Shown: positions 16,564-26,330, counted from the stretch's first letter. The stretch is 64,000 bases of DNA from Rhodanobacter sp. A1T4 (GCF_014207185.1 NZ_JACHCP010000008.1:214128-278127), one strand, 5' to 3'. Numbers and translations are program-made. The notes: generated by a model from the letters alone, not told the origin.

Positions 16564-16760
16564 ACGAAATATAGCTCTGGTCGGGCAAGACTATCTTTAT
16601 CAAAAAGGAAGAGGATCTTGCGCGGAAGTGCTGAAATTATTGCGGGGAGCGAAATGATGAAGACCGATACGTAGCTTGTTTATTTAAATTTACGCGCATG
16701 AACCGGGCCGATTGCGATTCTCGCGGACGAGCATGCGCACTTGAATAGGGAGCCTGGCTC
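16564..16760. other. intergenic spacer
   Basis: The 197 bp between antiporter and DAHP synthase genes holds no recognisable gene or hairpin. The size leaves room for a separate promoter for the DAHP synthase. Confidence 0.3.
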
Positions 16761-18206
16761 GTGACGATTGCAGCGAATTTCCCTTATCCACGGGCGAATC
16801 CCATCAAAGACTGGGCTCCCGACTCATGGCAGCGGCGCGTCGCTTTGCAACAGCCGCAGTACGAAGATATGAACGAGCTTTCTCGGGTAACCACCAAGCT
16901 GAGTCAGCTTCCGCCGCTGGTGACCTCAAATGAAGTGCTAGCCTTAAAGCATGCGTTGGCCGAAGCGCAGGAAGGACGAAGTTTTCTGCTACAGGGTGGC
17001 GATTGCGCGGAAGCATTTGCCGATTGCGTCAGCCCGATCATTTCCAACCGGTTAAAGTTACTGCTGCAAATGAGTCTGGTGCTGGTGCACGGGCTCAAGA
17101 TGCCCGTGTTGCGGGTAGGGCGTTTTGCCGGGCAATATGCCAAGCCGCGTTCGACCGATAGCGAGACACGCGACGGCGTGACGCTACCGAGCTTCCGCGG
17201 CGATATGGTCAACGGATTGGCTTTTACGCCCGAGGCGCGCCTCGCTGATCCACGACGATTGACGCAGGCGCATGCGCATTCGGCCCTGACCATGAACTTT
17301 GTGCGTGCTCTGGTCGATGGCGGCTTTGCTGATTTACGTCATCCGGAATACTGGGAGCTAGCCTGGGTCGAACATGCGCCGCTGGCGGCCGAGTATCGCC
17401 ATATGGTCGTGAATATCGGCGACTCGCTGCGCTTCATGGAAACGCTGGCGGGACCCATTGATGGTTGTGCACGCGTGGATTTCTTCACGTCCCACGAGGC
17501 TTTGCTATTGCACTACGAGCAGACCATGACCCGCCAGGTGCCGCGTCACCACGGCTGGTTCAATCTGTCCACGCACTTTCCTTGGATCGGCATGCGTACG
17601 GCGGCCCTAGACGGTGCTCATACCGAATATTTTCGCGGCATACGCAACCCGATCGCTGTGAAGGTTGGACCTTCGATGGAGCCTGACGCGCTGCTGCGGC
17701 TGATTGACGTACTCAATCCGGGCGACGAACCAGGACGTCTGACCCTTATTCATCGCATGGGCTATGCGCAAATTGCCAGCGGGTTGCCACCTCTGCTGCG
17801 CGCCGTGCAGAGTGCAGGAAGGCGCGTTCTTTGGGTGGCCGATCCGATGCACGGCAACACCGAAAGCACGTCGAATGGCTACAAAACGCGTCGCTTCGAC
17901 AATATTCGTGGCGAGCTGGAACAAGCGTTCGACATCCATGCCGCGGAAGGAACCCGATTGGGCGGTGTGCACCTGGAGCTTACTGGCGAAGCAGTCACCG
18001 AATGCATCGGCGGTGCGCGCGATCTCAATGAAACCGACCTTGCCCGAGCATATAAATCGATGGTCGATCCGCGGCTCAACTACGAGCAATCATTGGAACT
18101 CGCGATGTTGATCGTACGCAAGTCGGGCCATTTGGATGCAGGAAACCTGTCGATGTCGCAGGCAAGTCATTTTATGGAATCACGTTCACCGATGACGACG
18201 GCATGA
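16761..18206 (+). CDS. aroG: class II (plant-type) DAHP synthase
   Basis: This 481-residue complete class II DAHP synthase condenses phosphoenolpyruvate and erythrose-4-phosphate, the entry step of the shikimate pathway. All hallmark blocks are present: LQGGDCAEAF (metal Cys, about residue 83), RVGRFAGQYAKPRS, FRGDMVNG, TSHEALLLHYE, KVGPSM, the HRMG metal His (about 331), DPMHGNT, GGVHLELTG (metal Glu) and DPRLN (metal Asp, about 435). The GTG start has a GGGAG site. Its presence beside isochorismate genes matches the PhzC strategy of boosting chorismate supply for a secondary product. It contrasts with the degenerate paralogue at 2810-3964. Confidence 0.93.
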   Translation: MTIAANFPYPRANPIKDWAPDSWQRRVALQQPQYEDMNELSRVTTKLSQLPPLVTSNEVLALKHALAEAQEGRSFLLQGGDCAEAFADCVSPIISNRLKLLLQMSLVLVHGLKMPVLRVGRFAGQYAKPRSTDSETRDGVTLPSFRGDMVNGLAFTPEARLADPRRLTQAHAHSALTMNFVRALVDGGFADLRHPEYWELAWVEHAPLAAEYRHMVVNIGDSLRFMETLAGPIDGCARVDFFTSHEALLLHYEQTMTRQVPRHHGWFNLSTHFPWIGMRTAALDGAHTEYFRGIRNPIAVKVGPSMEPDALLRLIDVLNPGDEPGRLTLIHRMGYAQIASGLPPLLRAVQSAGRRVLWVADPMHGNTESTSNGYKTRRFDNIRGELEQAFDIHAAEGTRLGGVHLELTGEAVTECIGGARDLNETDLARAYKSMVDPRLNYEQSLELAMLIVRKSGHLDAGNLSMSQASHFMESRSPMTTA

Positions 18207-18259
18207 TGGTCGGAGCGGTAAGCGCCGACGTCGCCATAGTCAGCGAAGAGCTACGCTAG

Positions 18260-19525
18260 ATGGAAACGGAATGCATAGAAACGGCATATGTCGAGCGGCT
18301 AGAGCCTGGAGTAACGACGGCATTATTGCCAAGGTGGATCACCTTGTTGTTGGCGACTGCCTGCGGAATGATCGTCGCCAGCCTCTATTATGTTCAACCG
18401 TTGATTGGCCCCATTAGCGCGGCCTTGGGTCTGTCCCCGCAGTCGGCGGGACTAATCGTCACGATGACCCAAGTGGGTTATGGGGTGAGCCTGATTCTTG
18501 TCGTGCCGCTGGCTGACATCGTTGAAAATCGACGCCTGATCGTCATGGCTTTGATCGCCAGCACGTTTGCCTTGTTCGTTGCCGGCATCTCGCAGCACGC
18601 ACCGATCTTTATGTTGGCAATGTTCTTTATCGGGTTGAGCGCTGTCGCGGCGCAGATCGTCATGCCTTACGCCTCACATCTTGTCGCGCCGGCCGCGCGT
18701 GGTCACGCGCTCGGAAAAGTGGTGAGCGGCCTTATGCTGGGGATTATGCTGTCGCGTCCCGCGGCGAGCTTCCTGACCCATCTCGGCTCATGGCGCACAG
18801 TGTTCTACCTGGCAGCTATCGGCATGGCGGTTCTGGCTGGTGTGCTGATCCTTTTGCTGCCAGCACGGCGCCCCGAGCCCGGCCTGACGTACGGTGCATT
18901 GCTCAGGTCGATGCTACGGCTTTTTATCCAGACGCCGCTGTTGCGACGACGCGCTTTCTATCACGCGTGCCTGTTCGGCGCCTTCAGCTTATTCTGGACG
19001 ACCGTTCCACTATTGTTGGCTGGGCCGGAATTTGGATTGTCGCAAGCTGGCATTGCGTGGTTTGCATTGGCAGGTGTTGCCGGTGCGATTGCAGCGCCGA
19101 TTGCGGGAAAGTTTGCCGACAAGGGGCTGAGTCGACTGCTTACAGGTTTCGCGATCTTGCTTGTGGCGCTCTCATTCTTGATGACGTATGGAAAGGGCGA
19201 TTTTTCGACCCGGCTAGCAATGTTCGTGGTGGCCGCCATCGTGCTCGATTTTGGGGTATCGATGAATTTTGTGGTTGGCCAGCGGGCAATCTTCGCTTTG
19301 GCCCCAGAATACCGAGGCCGGCTCAATGGCATATATATCGCCATTTTTTTTATGGGTGGCGCCACGGGCTCTGCCGTCGGCGCGTGGACTTTCACGAAGT
19401 CTGGTTGGCTGTTTACTTCATGGATCGGATTTGCGCTGCCAGTGCTGGCGTTACTTTATTACTTCACTGAACATCGGGTGCTCATCAGACCCCAGGTGTC
19501 GGACTCGACCAGCCGAAAGCAGTAG
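18260..19525 (+). CDS. MFS transporter, 3' end formed by IS sequence
   Basis: This 421-residue major facilitator protein has 12 predicted helices (DHA1-type drug/arabinose efflux group). PLADIVENRR is the loop 2-3 signature and the PxxGxxxD-like segment VPLAD is conserved. It probably exports the cluster product. The last dozen codons lie over an antisense IS3 orfA start (19496-19558), so the native C-terminus seems to have been replaced by read-through into mobile DNA. The lost part is only cytoplasmic tail, so function may be kept. ATG 18260 follows the DAHP synthase stop by 53 bp. Confidence 0.87.
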   Translation: METECIETAYVERLEPGVTTALLPRWITLLLATACGMIVASLYYVQPLIGPISAALGLSPQSAGLIVTMTQVGYGVSLILVVPLADIVENRRLIVMALIASTFALFVAGISQHAPIFMLAMFFIGLSAVAAQIVMPYASHLVAPAARGHALGKVVSGLMLGIMLSRPAASFLTHLGSWRTVFYLAAIGMAVLAGVLILLLPARRPEPGLTYGALLRSMLRLFIQTPLLRRRAFYHACLFGAFSLFWTTVPLLLAGPEFGLSQAGIAWFALAGVAGAIAAPIAGKFADKGLSRLLTGFAILLVALSFLMTYGKGDFSTRLAMFVVAAIVLDFGVSMNFVVGQRAIFALAPEYRGRLNGIYIAIFFMGGATGSAVGAWTFTKSGWLFTSWIGFALPVLALLYYFTEHRVLIRPQVSDSTSRKQ

Positions 19526-19558
19526 GTAACCTGTTCTTCGGTAAATCGTGACTTCTTC
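19496..19558 (-). pseudogene. IS3-family orfA N-terminal fragment
   Basis: Read on the minus strand from ATG 19558, the frame begins MKKSRFTEEQVTYCFRLVES, the typical start of IS3-group OrfA proteins, with an AAAGGAGGAGCG ribosome site upstream. The match stops after about 21 residues, where it runs into the end of the MFS gene. It is an IS end fragment that truncated the transporter gene. Confidence 0.75.
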
Positions 19559-19696
19559 ATCGCTCCTCCTTTGAGCCTTCTGGGTCTGGAATGAAGCGAC
19601 CGTAACTCTACTTTTTAGTGGTGTCGAAAAAGCGAGTCAAAGTTAATCTCTAGTAGATGAAGAACTCCTACCTAGGTAGCCGATGTCCGCCGGCCG

Positions 19697-19920
19697 ATGG
19701 GTATCAGCGAAGCGACGCTCTACGTTAGGAAGAAGAAGTACGCGAATATGGGTGCAGCTGAACTGCAGCAGCTGCAAGAGAGAATAGCCGTCTCAAACGA
19801 TTGGTCGAAGACCTGACCTTGGGCAAGCAGATCCTGTATGAGGTGATTCAAAAAAATGTGAGGCCAGCCCACAAGCGCGTCGCGTGCTCACCTGAAACCG
19901 CTCATAGATCCATCGAGCGA
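19697..19920 (+). pseudogene. IS3-family transposase remnant, frameshifted
   Basis: On the plus strand MGISEATLYVRKKKYANMGA (from 19697) continues the OrfA sequence. A single-base loss near 19780 then shifts the frame to ENSRLKRLVEDLTLGKQ and VRPAHKR (19780-19880), the OrfA end and OrfB start. This piece is in the opposite orientation to the OrfA N-terminus at 19496-19558. At about 19870-19917 the minus strand reads WIYERFQVSTRRACG, like an OrfB N-terminus, suggesting a second inversion point. Confidence 0.7.
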
Positions 19921-20331
19921 CATTTTGAAGGCGGACTGGCCAATACGCGTCCCGCAAATGAGTAGCACTCGTCCGTTCCCTGTGACAGAGTGTTGAACAC
20001 CGAGCAATGGCAGTTGCTGCGGCGGATAGAGCAACGTAGCAAACCGTCCACGCCCCTCCATCGGCATGATGAGCGTGCTTGATCGTAGCCAACCTGGGTG
20101 GATAATCCCCATGCAGCTTGCTGCTGGGTATCAAGATTGCCATGAAACAAAGCCTGCGCCGAAAGCGGCAGGGAATATGACCCGAAGATATTTCCAACAC
20201 TAAGCGCACGGGACGTCCATAATTGGACACTTTGTGGGCTCGACCGGGTACGACTGCATGAGTCGTATCAAATGCTTCCAAGCGTCGACTCGGAGATGCG
20301 ATAAAGAGACAGGCCTTTGCCGAGGGGACAT
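19921..20331. other. degenerate mobile-element DNA
   Basis: No gene with a recognisable family is seen. Open frames on the minus strand show no transposase motif beyond the short one noted before it. The region is best read as decayed IS DNA between the cluster and the methyltransferase gene. Confidence 0.35.
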
Positions 20332-21345
20332 CTACTCATACGGACGTCCTTCAACGATCGATTCCCGACCGATATACGTCACACAAGTTAATGTAAAACC
20401 CGCTGCTTTGAATATACGCCGGTAATCTTCTTCGGTCCGCTCTCGTCCTGTAAGCATAACCAGCATATTTATATCCATCCAACGCGCGGGATCCGCTTGG
20501 CCAGACGGTTTCAATACGGACTCAATAACCAAAAGTCGTCCGTGGCGAACAATTGCTTTGCGACAGTTACTCAAAATTCGCACTGACTCATCGTCGTCCC
20601 AGTCGTGCAGAATGCGTTTATATATATACGCATCCCCACCTTTGGGAACTGATACGAACATATCGGAGCATACTACTTCAATCCTAGATGGTAGATCTTC
20701 TGACTTAACCCTCTCCACAACAGAAGGTAAGTCGCATAACACTCCCTTTGACCGCGTGTTATTTTCCAAGATGCCACGCAGAAACGCCCCCGACCCGCCG
20801 CCCACGTCCACTATCTTCTCGAAGATGGAGAAATCGTAGGTGTCGAGGGCCGACTGCAAGCTAATCTTGCTGCCACCTTCCATGGCGATATGGAAGATCG
20901 CAGCTGCAGATGGGTTTTTCTCAAGGTAGTCGAACAAGCCCTCGCCATAGATCTTGTCGAAGGCGGGCTTCCCAGTTTTGACCGTCTCTAGCAGGTTGCC
21001 CCAAGGTTCCCAGAAAAAAGATTGCCCATAGAGCAAAGCCATACCTCGTATAGATTGTGAATGGTCGGACCGTAGATAGTCGCCACGTTCAGTAAGAGAA
21101 TAATGCCCACTGCTATTCTCGAATAACAAGTCTAACGAGGAGAGAAAGCTCAACAGCCTACCCAGTGCATCCGCGTTAACTTCACAATCTATGGCTAGTT
21201 CATTTGCACTCTTTTCACCATTTGATAAAAAATCAAATATTCCAAGGCAAGACGCAACATAAATAGCCTGGCTAGCCATAAATCCCCATATCATCTGAAT
21301 CAACTCAGGAAGTGGGGATGTCTTCGATCCTACATCTGGCGACAT
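20332..21345 (-). CDS. SAM-dependent O-methyltransferase
   Basis: This 337-residue class I methyltransferase is of the plant-like/ASMT/phenazine O-methyltransferase type. It has an N-terminal winged dimerisation domain (residues about 10-100), the SAM motif IVDVGGGSGAFLRGI (about residue 180), and the catalytic His region YKRILHDWDDDESVRIL (about 248) with the His-Asp-Trp triplet. Such enzymes methylate phenolic hydroxyls. It is visibly AT-rich compared with the cluster genes and lies between IS remnants, implying separate acquisition. It may tailor the dihydroxybenzoate-derived product, but it is on the opposite strand and outside the main operon. The frame is open to a GTG at 21348; ATG 21345 is adjacent. 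Confidence 0.85.
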   Translation of the reverse strand: MSPDVGSKTSPLPELIQMIWGFMASQAIYVASCLGIFDFLSNGEKSANELAIDCEVNADALGRLLSFLSSLDLLFENSSGHYSLTERGDYLRSDHSQSIRGMALLYGQSFFWEPWGNLLETVKTGKPAFDKIYGEGLFDYLEKNPSAAAIFHIAMEGGSKISLQSALDTYDFSIFEKIVDVGGGSGAFLRGILENNTRSKGVLCDLPSVVERVKSEDLPSRIEVVCSDMFVSVPKGGDAYIYKRILHDWDDDESVRILSNCRKAIVRHGRLLVIESVLKPSGQADPARWMDINMLVMLTGRERTEEDYRRIFKAAGFTLTCVTYIGRESIVEGRPYE

Positions 21346-21518
21346 CACATTTATTCCAGCAACTTATGAAAGTTAAGAATCGTCATTCCGCACGTGTTTA
21401 ATCGAACAACGAAACTTTACAAATTGTAAAACTGAAACATTTTTCAATACTTCTTATTCGTGAAAAGATACTCCACAATGATATGACCACCACGTGCAAC
21501 GAAGTCAGCTAGTGCCAA

Positions 21519-21599
21519 CTAGTCGCTGATCTCCAGACCGGCAAAACGCTGGAGGGTGGCGCGATCCAACAGCGAATACTCTATGACGTCATCGGACAT
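21519..21599 (-). pseudogene. IS5-family transposase fragment
   Basis: The minus-strand frame MSDDVIEYSLLDRATLQRFAGLEISD then TAG resembles the conserved N-terminal block of IS5-group DDE transposases (SDxxxEYxxxDRxxxxRFxGL). Nothing of the catalytic domain remains. Short but distinctive; moderate certainty. Confidence 0.55.
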
Positions 21600-21826
21600 A
21601 CAATACTAACGGCCCAATCATCAACTCAATCGAATACGCGTCTCGGATCACTCAGTCGATCAGGCTTAGCACTGTGTTCTTCTCTGTCAAACAGGCTGAT
21701 CATCAGTTGGCCTCCGGCATACGCAGAACACTCACGTTATAAAGACGCTCGATTTAGAGATGCCTATAGGCTTCCAGTAAGAAATTGCTATCACGTGACG
21801 TGCGTTTATGAGTACTAATACTTAAA

Positions 21827-21863
21827 TAACGATCGTTACGTTAGACTAGATGACGATCGTTAC
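21827..21863. promoter_or_regulatory. tandem ACGATCGTTAC boxes
   Basis: ACGATCGTTAC occurs at 21829-21839 (inside the perfect palindrome TAACGATCGTTA, 21827-21838) and again at 21853-21863, 24 bp apart. The spacing is near two helical turns and the boxes resemble the tetR operator core. They look like a TetR-family operator now stranded among IS fragments. Confidence 0.45.
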
Positions 21864-22055
21864 TTAGTCAACGGGCGACTAGGATTTATGATTGAGGTCG
21901 AAGGTCTATGCTAAACGCCAGCGAATACTAGCAATCGAGTGGCGGGGTTATCTGACACCGAGCCTGCCTGAAAATACCCCATCGCGCTGGCGACCGAGCG
22001 ATGCTCGGTCATTTGCCTGATCGTCGGCTACGACACGAAACCGGTTGAGGCAGTA

Positions 22056-22103
22056 GAGGAGGAGAACAGTAAGCTCAAGCAACTGGTTGCGGACCTGAGT
22101 CTA
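22056..22103 (+). pseudogene. IS3-family OrfA fragment
   Basis: The plus strand reads EEENSKLKQLVADLSL, the leucine-zipper tail of IS3-group OrfA (usually EEENxKLKxLVADLSLDKxML). The remainder of the element is missing. This is a second, separate IS3 relic from the one at 19.5-19.9 kb. Confidence 0.65.
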
Positions 22104-22188
22104 GTTCTACGGTACCTGAGACGGCGGGCCATTTCCCGGTTTCGAGCTTTGTTTACTGCAGTGCATTCACCAGAAGAGGGATGTGAGC

Positions 22189-22590
22189 ATGTCGAAGTTG
22201 AATAGGGCAATCAACGTGGCGCTGACCACATTGGCACTATCGGGCGCAGCGAACGGGCAGACTAAGAAGGAGGTGCGTTCCATCGACGATCTCCCGCAGT
22301 TTTCCTATCCGATAAAAGGCACGGTCGCGGACGTGCTTTCATCGCCGCCGGCTTCGTTCGAAGCCACCGTGTCACAGATGCGCGTCGACATCGATCGCGT
22401 GCTCAATGATTACGATATCCACGACAGCGCCACGCTGCGTGGTTTGCTGCAGGCAAAGCTTGGCGCACAGATCGCCTCGGGTAAGGAAGACAAGGCGGCA
22501 TTGGCGACGATTGAGCAACTGCGATCACACCAAGACAAAGAAGAAGCTCGCCTTATCGCGGGCCTGGCGCCATGTGAGCCATTTGCGTAG
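22189..22590 (+). CDS. exported protein, probable N-terminal remnant
   Basis: A 133-residue frame has a signal peptide (INVALTTLALSGAANGQ) and a helical domain: SIDDLPQFSYPIKGTVADVL, DYDIHDSATLRGLLQAKLGAQIASGKEDKAALATIEQLRS. This kind of region heads longer secreted proteases in related bacteria, where a catalytic domain follows. Here the frame stops at 22590 with no catalytic motif, so it is probably a truncated gene left by the nearby IS activity. AGAGGG precedes ATG 22189. The family resemblance is from memory and moderate. Confidence 0.5.
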   Translation: MSKLNRAINVALTTLALSGAANGQTKKEVRSIDDLPQFSYPIKGTVADVLSSPPASFEATVSQMRVDIDRVLNDYDIHDSATLRGLLQAKLGAQIASGKEDKAALATIEQLRSHQDKEEARLIAGLAPCEPFA

Positions 22591-22752
22591 GAATTCTGCC
22601 GTGGGCGCCGAGGTTTTACTGCCGAGAACACACAGCTGGTAGGGAAGTTGGCGGGAACGTCCACGAGACGGCGCCTTGGGTGCATCACCAATTTCGCATA
22701 ATGTATATTATGTCCAATTGCGAAATGGGCACGCAAAACCGGCATGCACGAT

Positions 22753-24057
22753 CTAGAGTTTACGGCTTTGCGCAACAGCGTCCGGGGTGACCGTTCCCTG
22801 CTTGTTCCCGAAGTGTGAGATGACATAGTTCGCCAAAGCCGCTACCTCCGTATCGGAGTAAGCATGGCCGAATGCCGGCATGAAGACATCGTGCCCATCG
22901 AGACGCATCCTGGAACCATGCAATATGACCTGGGTGACATTGCCACCGCTGATGTCATTCACCCCACGCGTACCCAGCAACGAGGCGTACGGTGTCTCCT
23001 GGCCTTGGCCGTTCCATTGGTGGCAGCTTGCGCAGGCGCTTTCGAAGAGTTTTAGTCCCGCGCTGTTTGCATCTGTGCTGTCTCCGCCTGGGGCTGTGTC
23101 GCTGGAGGCCAGCGCAGGTGCCGCTTTCACATCGATCGTGATCGGGTCCTTCCCTTCCCGTGCGGGAACGTTGCGCAGATAGGTCACCAGGGCAGCCGTG
23201 TCTTCGGGCTTCAGGTACTGAAGGCTGTTATCAACAGCCTCGCCCATCGGTCCGGAGGCGGATCCACGCCCATCCGCGTGTCCAGTGGATAGATAGCTAG
23301 CGATCTCGGCGTCAGTCCACGCGCCTATACCGTGTGTCGCATCCGATGTGATGTTGTAGGCATGCCAGCCCTGCAATAGCTCACCAGACAGTTCTTTGCC
23401 GTGCTCCAGACCGAAGCCCACGTTTCGTGGCGTGTGGCATTCCGCACAATGCCCCAGCGCGCCTGCAAGATAGGCACCGCTATTCCATTGCGGTGATTTC
23501 GCCGCATCGGCGACGAAGCGCTGGCTTTTGAAGAACGCTGCATTCCAGAAGCCCATGGCCCAGCGCTGGTTGAAGGGAAAACCGAGATCATTGGGTTTGT
23601 CCGACTGCGAAATCTTCGGCAGGCTGAAGAGGTAGGCCTTTATGGCGAGGACATCGCTGCGGCTCAGCTGCGTGTACGAGGTATAGGGGAACGCCGGGTA
23701 CAGCCGTTTGCCATCCTTGCGCACGCCTTCGCGTACCGCGTGAACGAAATCATCATCGCTCCAGCTGCCGATGCCGGTTTGCGTGTCGGCTGTGATGTTT
23801 GACGAATAAATTGTGCCGAACGGCAGGCGGAACGCGACACCACCGGCAAACGGCTTGCCCGAATCAGGAACGGTGTGACAGGCGGTGCAGTCGGCAGCCT
23901 TGGCGAGATATTCGCCGCGCACTAGCACGTCGGCGGTGGCAGGAGCGCCGGCGATTGCCGGCGCCGTGCCGTCGGAGCTGTCAGTGCGATTCAGCGCAAA
24001 ATACGCCACACTGCCGAGAACCAGCACGAGGACAACGATGATGAGGAAGCGTTTCAC
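22753..24057 (-). CDS. membrane-anchored triheme cytochrome c subunit
   Basis: This 434-residue cytochrome has one N-terminal membrane/signal segment (FLIIVVLVLVLGSVAYFAL) and three c-type heme sites: CTACH (about residue 57), CAECH (about 205) and CASCH (about 345). The layout matches the triheme subunit of membrane alcohol/gluconate dehydrogenases and of periplasmic aldehyde oxidoreductases. It would carry electrons from the molybdenum subunit to the ubiquinone pool or oxidase. The GTG start at 24057 overlaps the preceding gene's stop by 4 nt (GTGA) and has a GGGAGGAG site. It is the last gene of the three-gene operon. Confidence 0.93.
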   Translation of the reverse strand: MKRFLIIVVLVLVLGSVAYFALNRTDSSDGTAPAIAGAPATADVLVRGEYLAKAADCTACHTVPDSGKPFAGGVAFRLPFGTIYSSNITADTQTGIGSWSDDDFVHAVREGVRKDGKRLYPAFPYTSYTQLSRSDVLAIKAYLFSLPKISQSDKPNDLGFPFNQRWAMGFWNAAFFKSQRFVADAAKSPQWNSGAYLAGALGHCAECHTPRNVGFGLEHGKELSGELLQGWHAYNITSDATHGIGAWTDAEIASYLSTGHADGRGSASGPMGEAVDNSLQYLKPEDTAALVTYLRNVPAREGKDPITIDVKAAPALASSDTAPGGDSTDANSAGLKLFESACASCHQWNGQGQETPYASLLGTRGVNDISGGNVTQVILHGSRMRLDGHDVFMPAFGHAYSDTEVAALANYVISHFGNKQGTVTPDAVAQSRKL

Positions 24058-26330
24058 GCGTCGCTCCTCCCCTGGTCGGCGGCGGTTGCAGATACCACAC
24101 GCTTGAGTGCGTTGGCATCCTGCACGAGAAGATTACGGTCCACCGGAAGTTTGTAGAGGCGCACGCCCGTTGCAGCGAAGATCGCGTTGGCCAGGGCGGG
24201 CGCCGCGATCGCGGTACCGACTTCGCCCAGGCCACCGGGCGCTTCGTTATTTTCGATGCGATGGACTTCGATCAATGGCGTTTCGTTGATCCGCAGGTTT
24301 CGATAGTCGTTGAAATTGCTCTGCTCGATGGCGCCATCCTTGATCGTGATCTCGCTGTAAAGCGCGGCACTGAGACCAAACAGAAGTCCCCCCTGGATCT
24401 GTGCCTCGATGGAGCTGGGATTGACCCCGATGCCACAGTCCAATGCGACCACGGCACGACGCAGACGTACTTCACCCTGCGGAGTGACCTCAGCCTCGAC
24501 GATGGCACACACCCGGCTCCCAAACGGTTCACCTAACGCGATGCCGCGGGCAACTCGTGCAGGTAGTGGCTGAGCGCCCCACCCGATTTTCTCGGCGGCC
24601 AGGTTGAGTACGGCCAAGGTCCGCGGATTTTTCTGCAACAAGGCACGTCGATATTCCAGCGGATCCTTGCCGGCGTGATGTGCGAGCTCGTCCATGAAGC
24701 TTTCGACGACGAACAGGTTATGCGTTGATCCCACGCCCCGCCACCATCCGACGATCAGGCCAGGAGGCATGTCGTGGCGAATCCACTCGACCTTGAGGTT
24801 CGGGATTTCGTAAGGCACTTCCACGACGCATTCGACCGCATCGCTGTCGAGGCCATCCTTGCCCATGGCCATCGGCGCCCAACGCCCCAGCACGGTGCCG
24901 CCGCTGGTGCGATAGCCATACCAGGCTGGTCGGCCATTCGCGTCGAGTACGGCTGAGATGCGATCGTGGTACATCGGACGCACGCGATCGTGACGAATGT
25001 CCTCCTCACGCGTCCAGACGACCTTGAGCGGATACGACACCTGCTTGGCCAGGGCCAGTGCCTGCTCGACCGAATCCGTTTCCAGGCGTCGTCCGAAGCC
25101 ACCGCCGAGATACTGGTTGTGCACGATGATCTTGTCTTTGGACAGGCCCGTGATCTTTGCCGCCGCGTCGAGAACGCGTGCAGGCACCTGGGTGCCCACC
25201 CAGATTTCGCACTTGTCGGAAGTCACGAAGATGGTGGCGTTGAGCGGCTCCATGGTGGCGTGGGCGAGCATGGGTAGTTGATAGACCGACTCGACCGTTT
25301 TCCCATCGGCTGGCCGGCTACCGACCTCGCGAGCAACGATCGACTTGCCATTGAGCGCACTCTCCGCGAGTGCGTCGCGAAGCTGCTGGGTGGTGAGGTT
25401 GGCGTTCTCGCCGCGGTCCCATTTGATCAGCAGTGCCTCGAGTCCCTGCTTTGCGGCCCAGAAATGGTCGCCGACCACGGCGACCGCATCGGCGATGCGG
25501 ATCACGTCGACGACGCCTGGCATCGCACGGGCGGCCTTGTCGTCGACCGAAGCGAGCTTGCCGTCGAAGGTAGGGCACGCCTTGACGACGGCGATCTTCA
25601 TGCCGGGCACACGCACGTCCAGGCCGAACTGGGTGGCACCCTTGATCTTGTCGGCGGAATCCACACGCCGCAGCGGTTTGCCGATCAGCTTGAAATCCTT
25701 GGGGTCAGTGAGCTGCACCTTGTCCGGCATCGGCAACTGGCCTGCCGCCGAGGCCACCGCGCCGAAGCCAACGCTGCGGCCGGATGGGATGTGGTGAACC
25801 ATGCCCCGGTCCACCGTGCATGTCGACGGGTCGACATGCCACTGCGTCGCCGCGGCAGTCACCAGCAGTGTCCGTGCCACGGCACCGGCTTCGCGCAGCA
25901 CCTGCCAGGTGCCGCGTGTGCTGGTGGAGCCGCCGGTAATCTGGCCACCCAGGAGCGGCATGCCATACAGGTCATCGCTGGGCGGTGAATGCTCGACGCT
26001 GATCTGATCCAGGCCCACGCCCAGTTCCTCGGCGAGCAACATGCTTGAACCGGTATAGATCGCCTGCCCCATTTCCACCGTCGGCATGACCAGCCGCACG
26101 GTGCCATCGGTGCCAATGCGGATGAAGGCATTCGGCGCGAAGGCCGGATTGCCGTCCGCCAGGGCGGCGGCGGCATCGCCCGGTTGCCGGCGCGCATTGA
26201 TCGCAGCGGATGCTATGCCGCTGCCGCCCAGCCATAGAAAGGCGATCGCCAGACCACCCGACTGGATGGCATGCCGGCGATTCAGATCGATCTGGTCAGT
26301 TGTCTGAGGTCTGCCTGTTTTCAGCTTCAT
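24054..26330 (-). CDS. xanthine dehydrogenase-family Mo-binding large subunit
   Basis: This 758-residue molybdopterin-binding subunit belongs to the isoquinoline 1-oxidoreductase beta/aldehyde dehydrogenase group. A Tat signal ([21 protein letters not shown]) shows export to the periplasm in folded form. Family blocks include GGGFGRR (about residue 440), [18 protein letters not shown], and the catalytic-Glu-type region near [19 protein letters not shown] at the C-terminus. It is expected to hydroxylate an aldehyde or N-heterocycle. The frame is open well upstream, but ATG 26330 overlaps the [2Fe-2S] gene stop (ATGA), indicating coupled translation. The substrate is unknown. Confidence 0.93.
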   Translation of the reverse strand: MKLKTGRPQTTDQIDLNRRHAIQSGGLAIAFLWLGGSGIASAAINARRQPGDAAAALADGNPAFAPNAFIRIGTDGTVRLVMPTVEMGQAIYTGSSMLLAEELGVGLDQISVEHSPPSDDLYGMPLLGGQITGGSTSTRGTWQVLREAGAVARTLLVTAAATQWHVDPSTCTVDRGMVHHIPSGRSVGFGAVASAAGQLPMPDKVQLTDPKDFKLIGKPLRRVDSADKIKGATQFGLDVRVPGMKIAVVKACPTFDGKLASVDDKAARAMPGVVDVIRIADAVAVVGDHFWAAKQGLEALLIKWDRGENANLTTQQLRDALAESALNGKSIVAREVGSRPADGKTVESVYQLPMLAHATMEPLNATIFVTSDKCEIWVGTQVPARVLDAAAKITGLSKDKIIVHNQYLGGGFGRRLETDSVEQALALAKQVSYPLKVVWTREEDIRHDRVRPMYHDRISAVLDANGRPAWYGYRTSGGTVLGRWAPMAMGKDGLDSDAVECVVEVPYEIPNLKVEWIRHDMPPGLIVGWWRGVGSTHNLFVVESFMDELAHHAGKDPLEYRRALLQKNPRTLAVLNLAAEKIGWGAQPLPARVARGIALGEPFGSRVCAIVEAEVTPQGEVRLRRAVVALDCGIGVNPSSIEAQIQGGLLFGLSAALYSEITIKDGAIEQSNFNDYRNLRINETPLIEVHRIENNEAPGGLGEVGTAIAAPALANAIFAATGVRLYKLPVDRNLLVQDANALKRVVSATAADQGRSDA

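Larger units (their letters stand above)
21346..22188. other. IS-rich intergenic region
   Basis: This stretch of about 840 bp has no intact gene. It contains an IS5-type fragment (21519-21599), two ACGATCGTTAC boxes (21829-21863) and an IS3 OrfA fragment (22056-22103), listed separately. The rest shows nothing recognisable. Confidence 0.5.
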
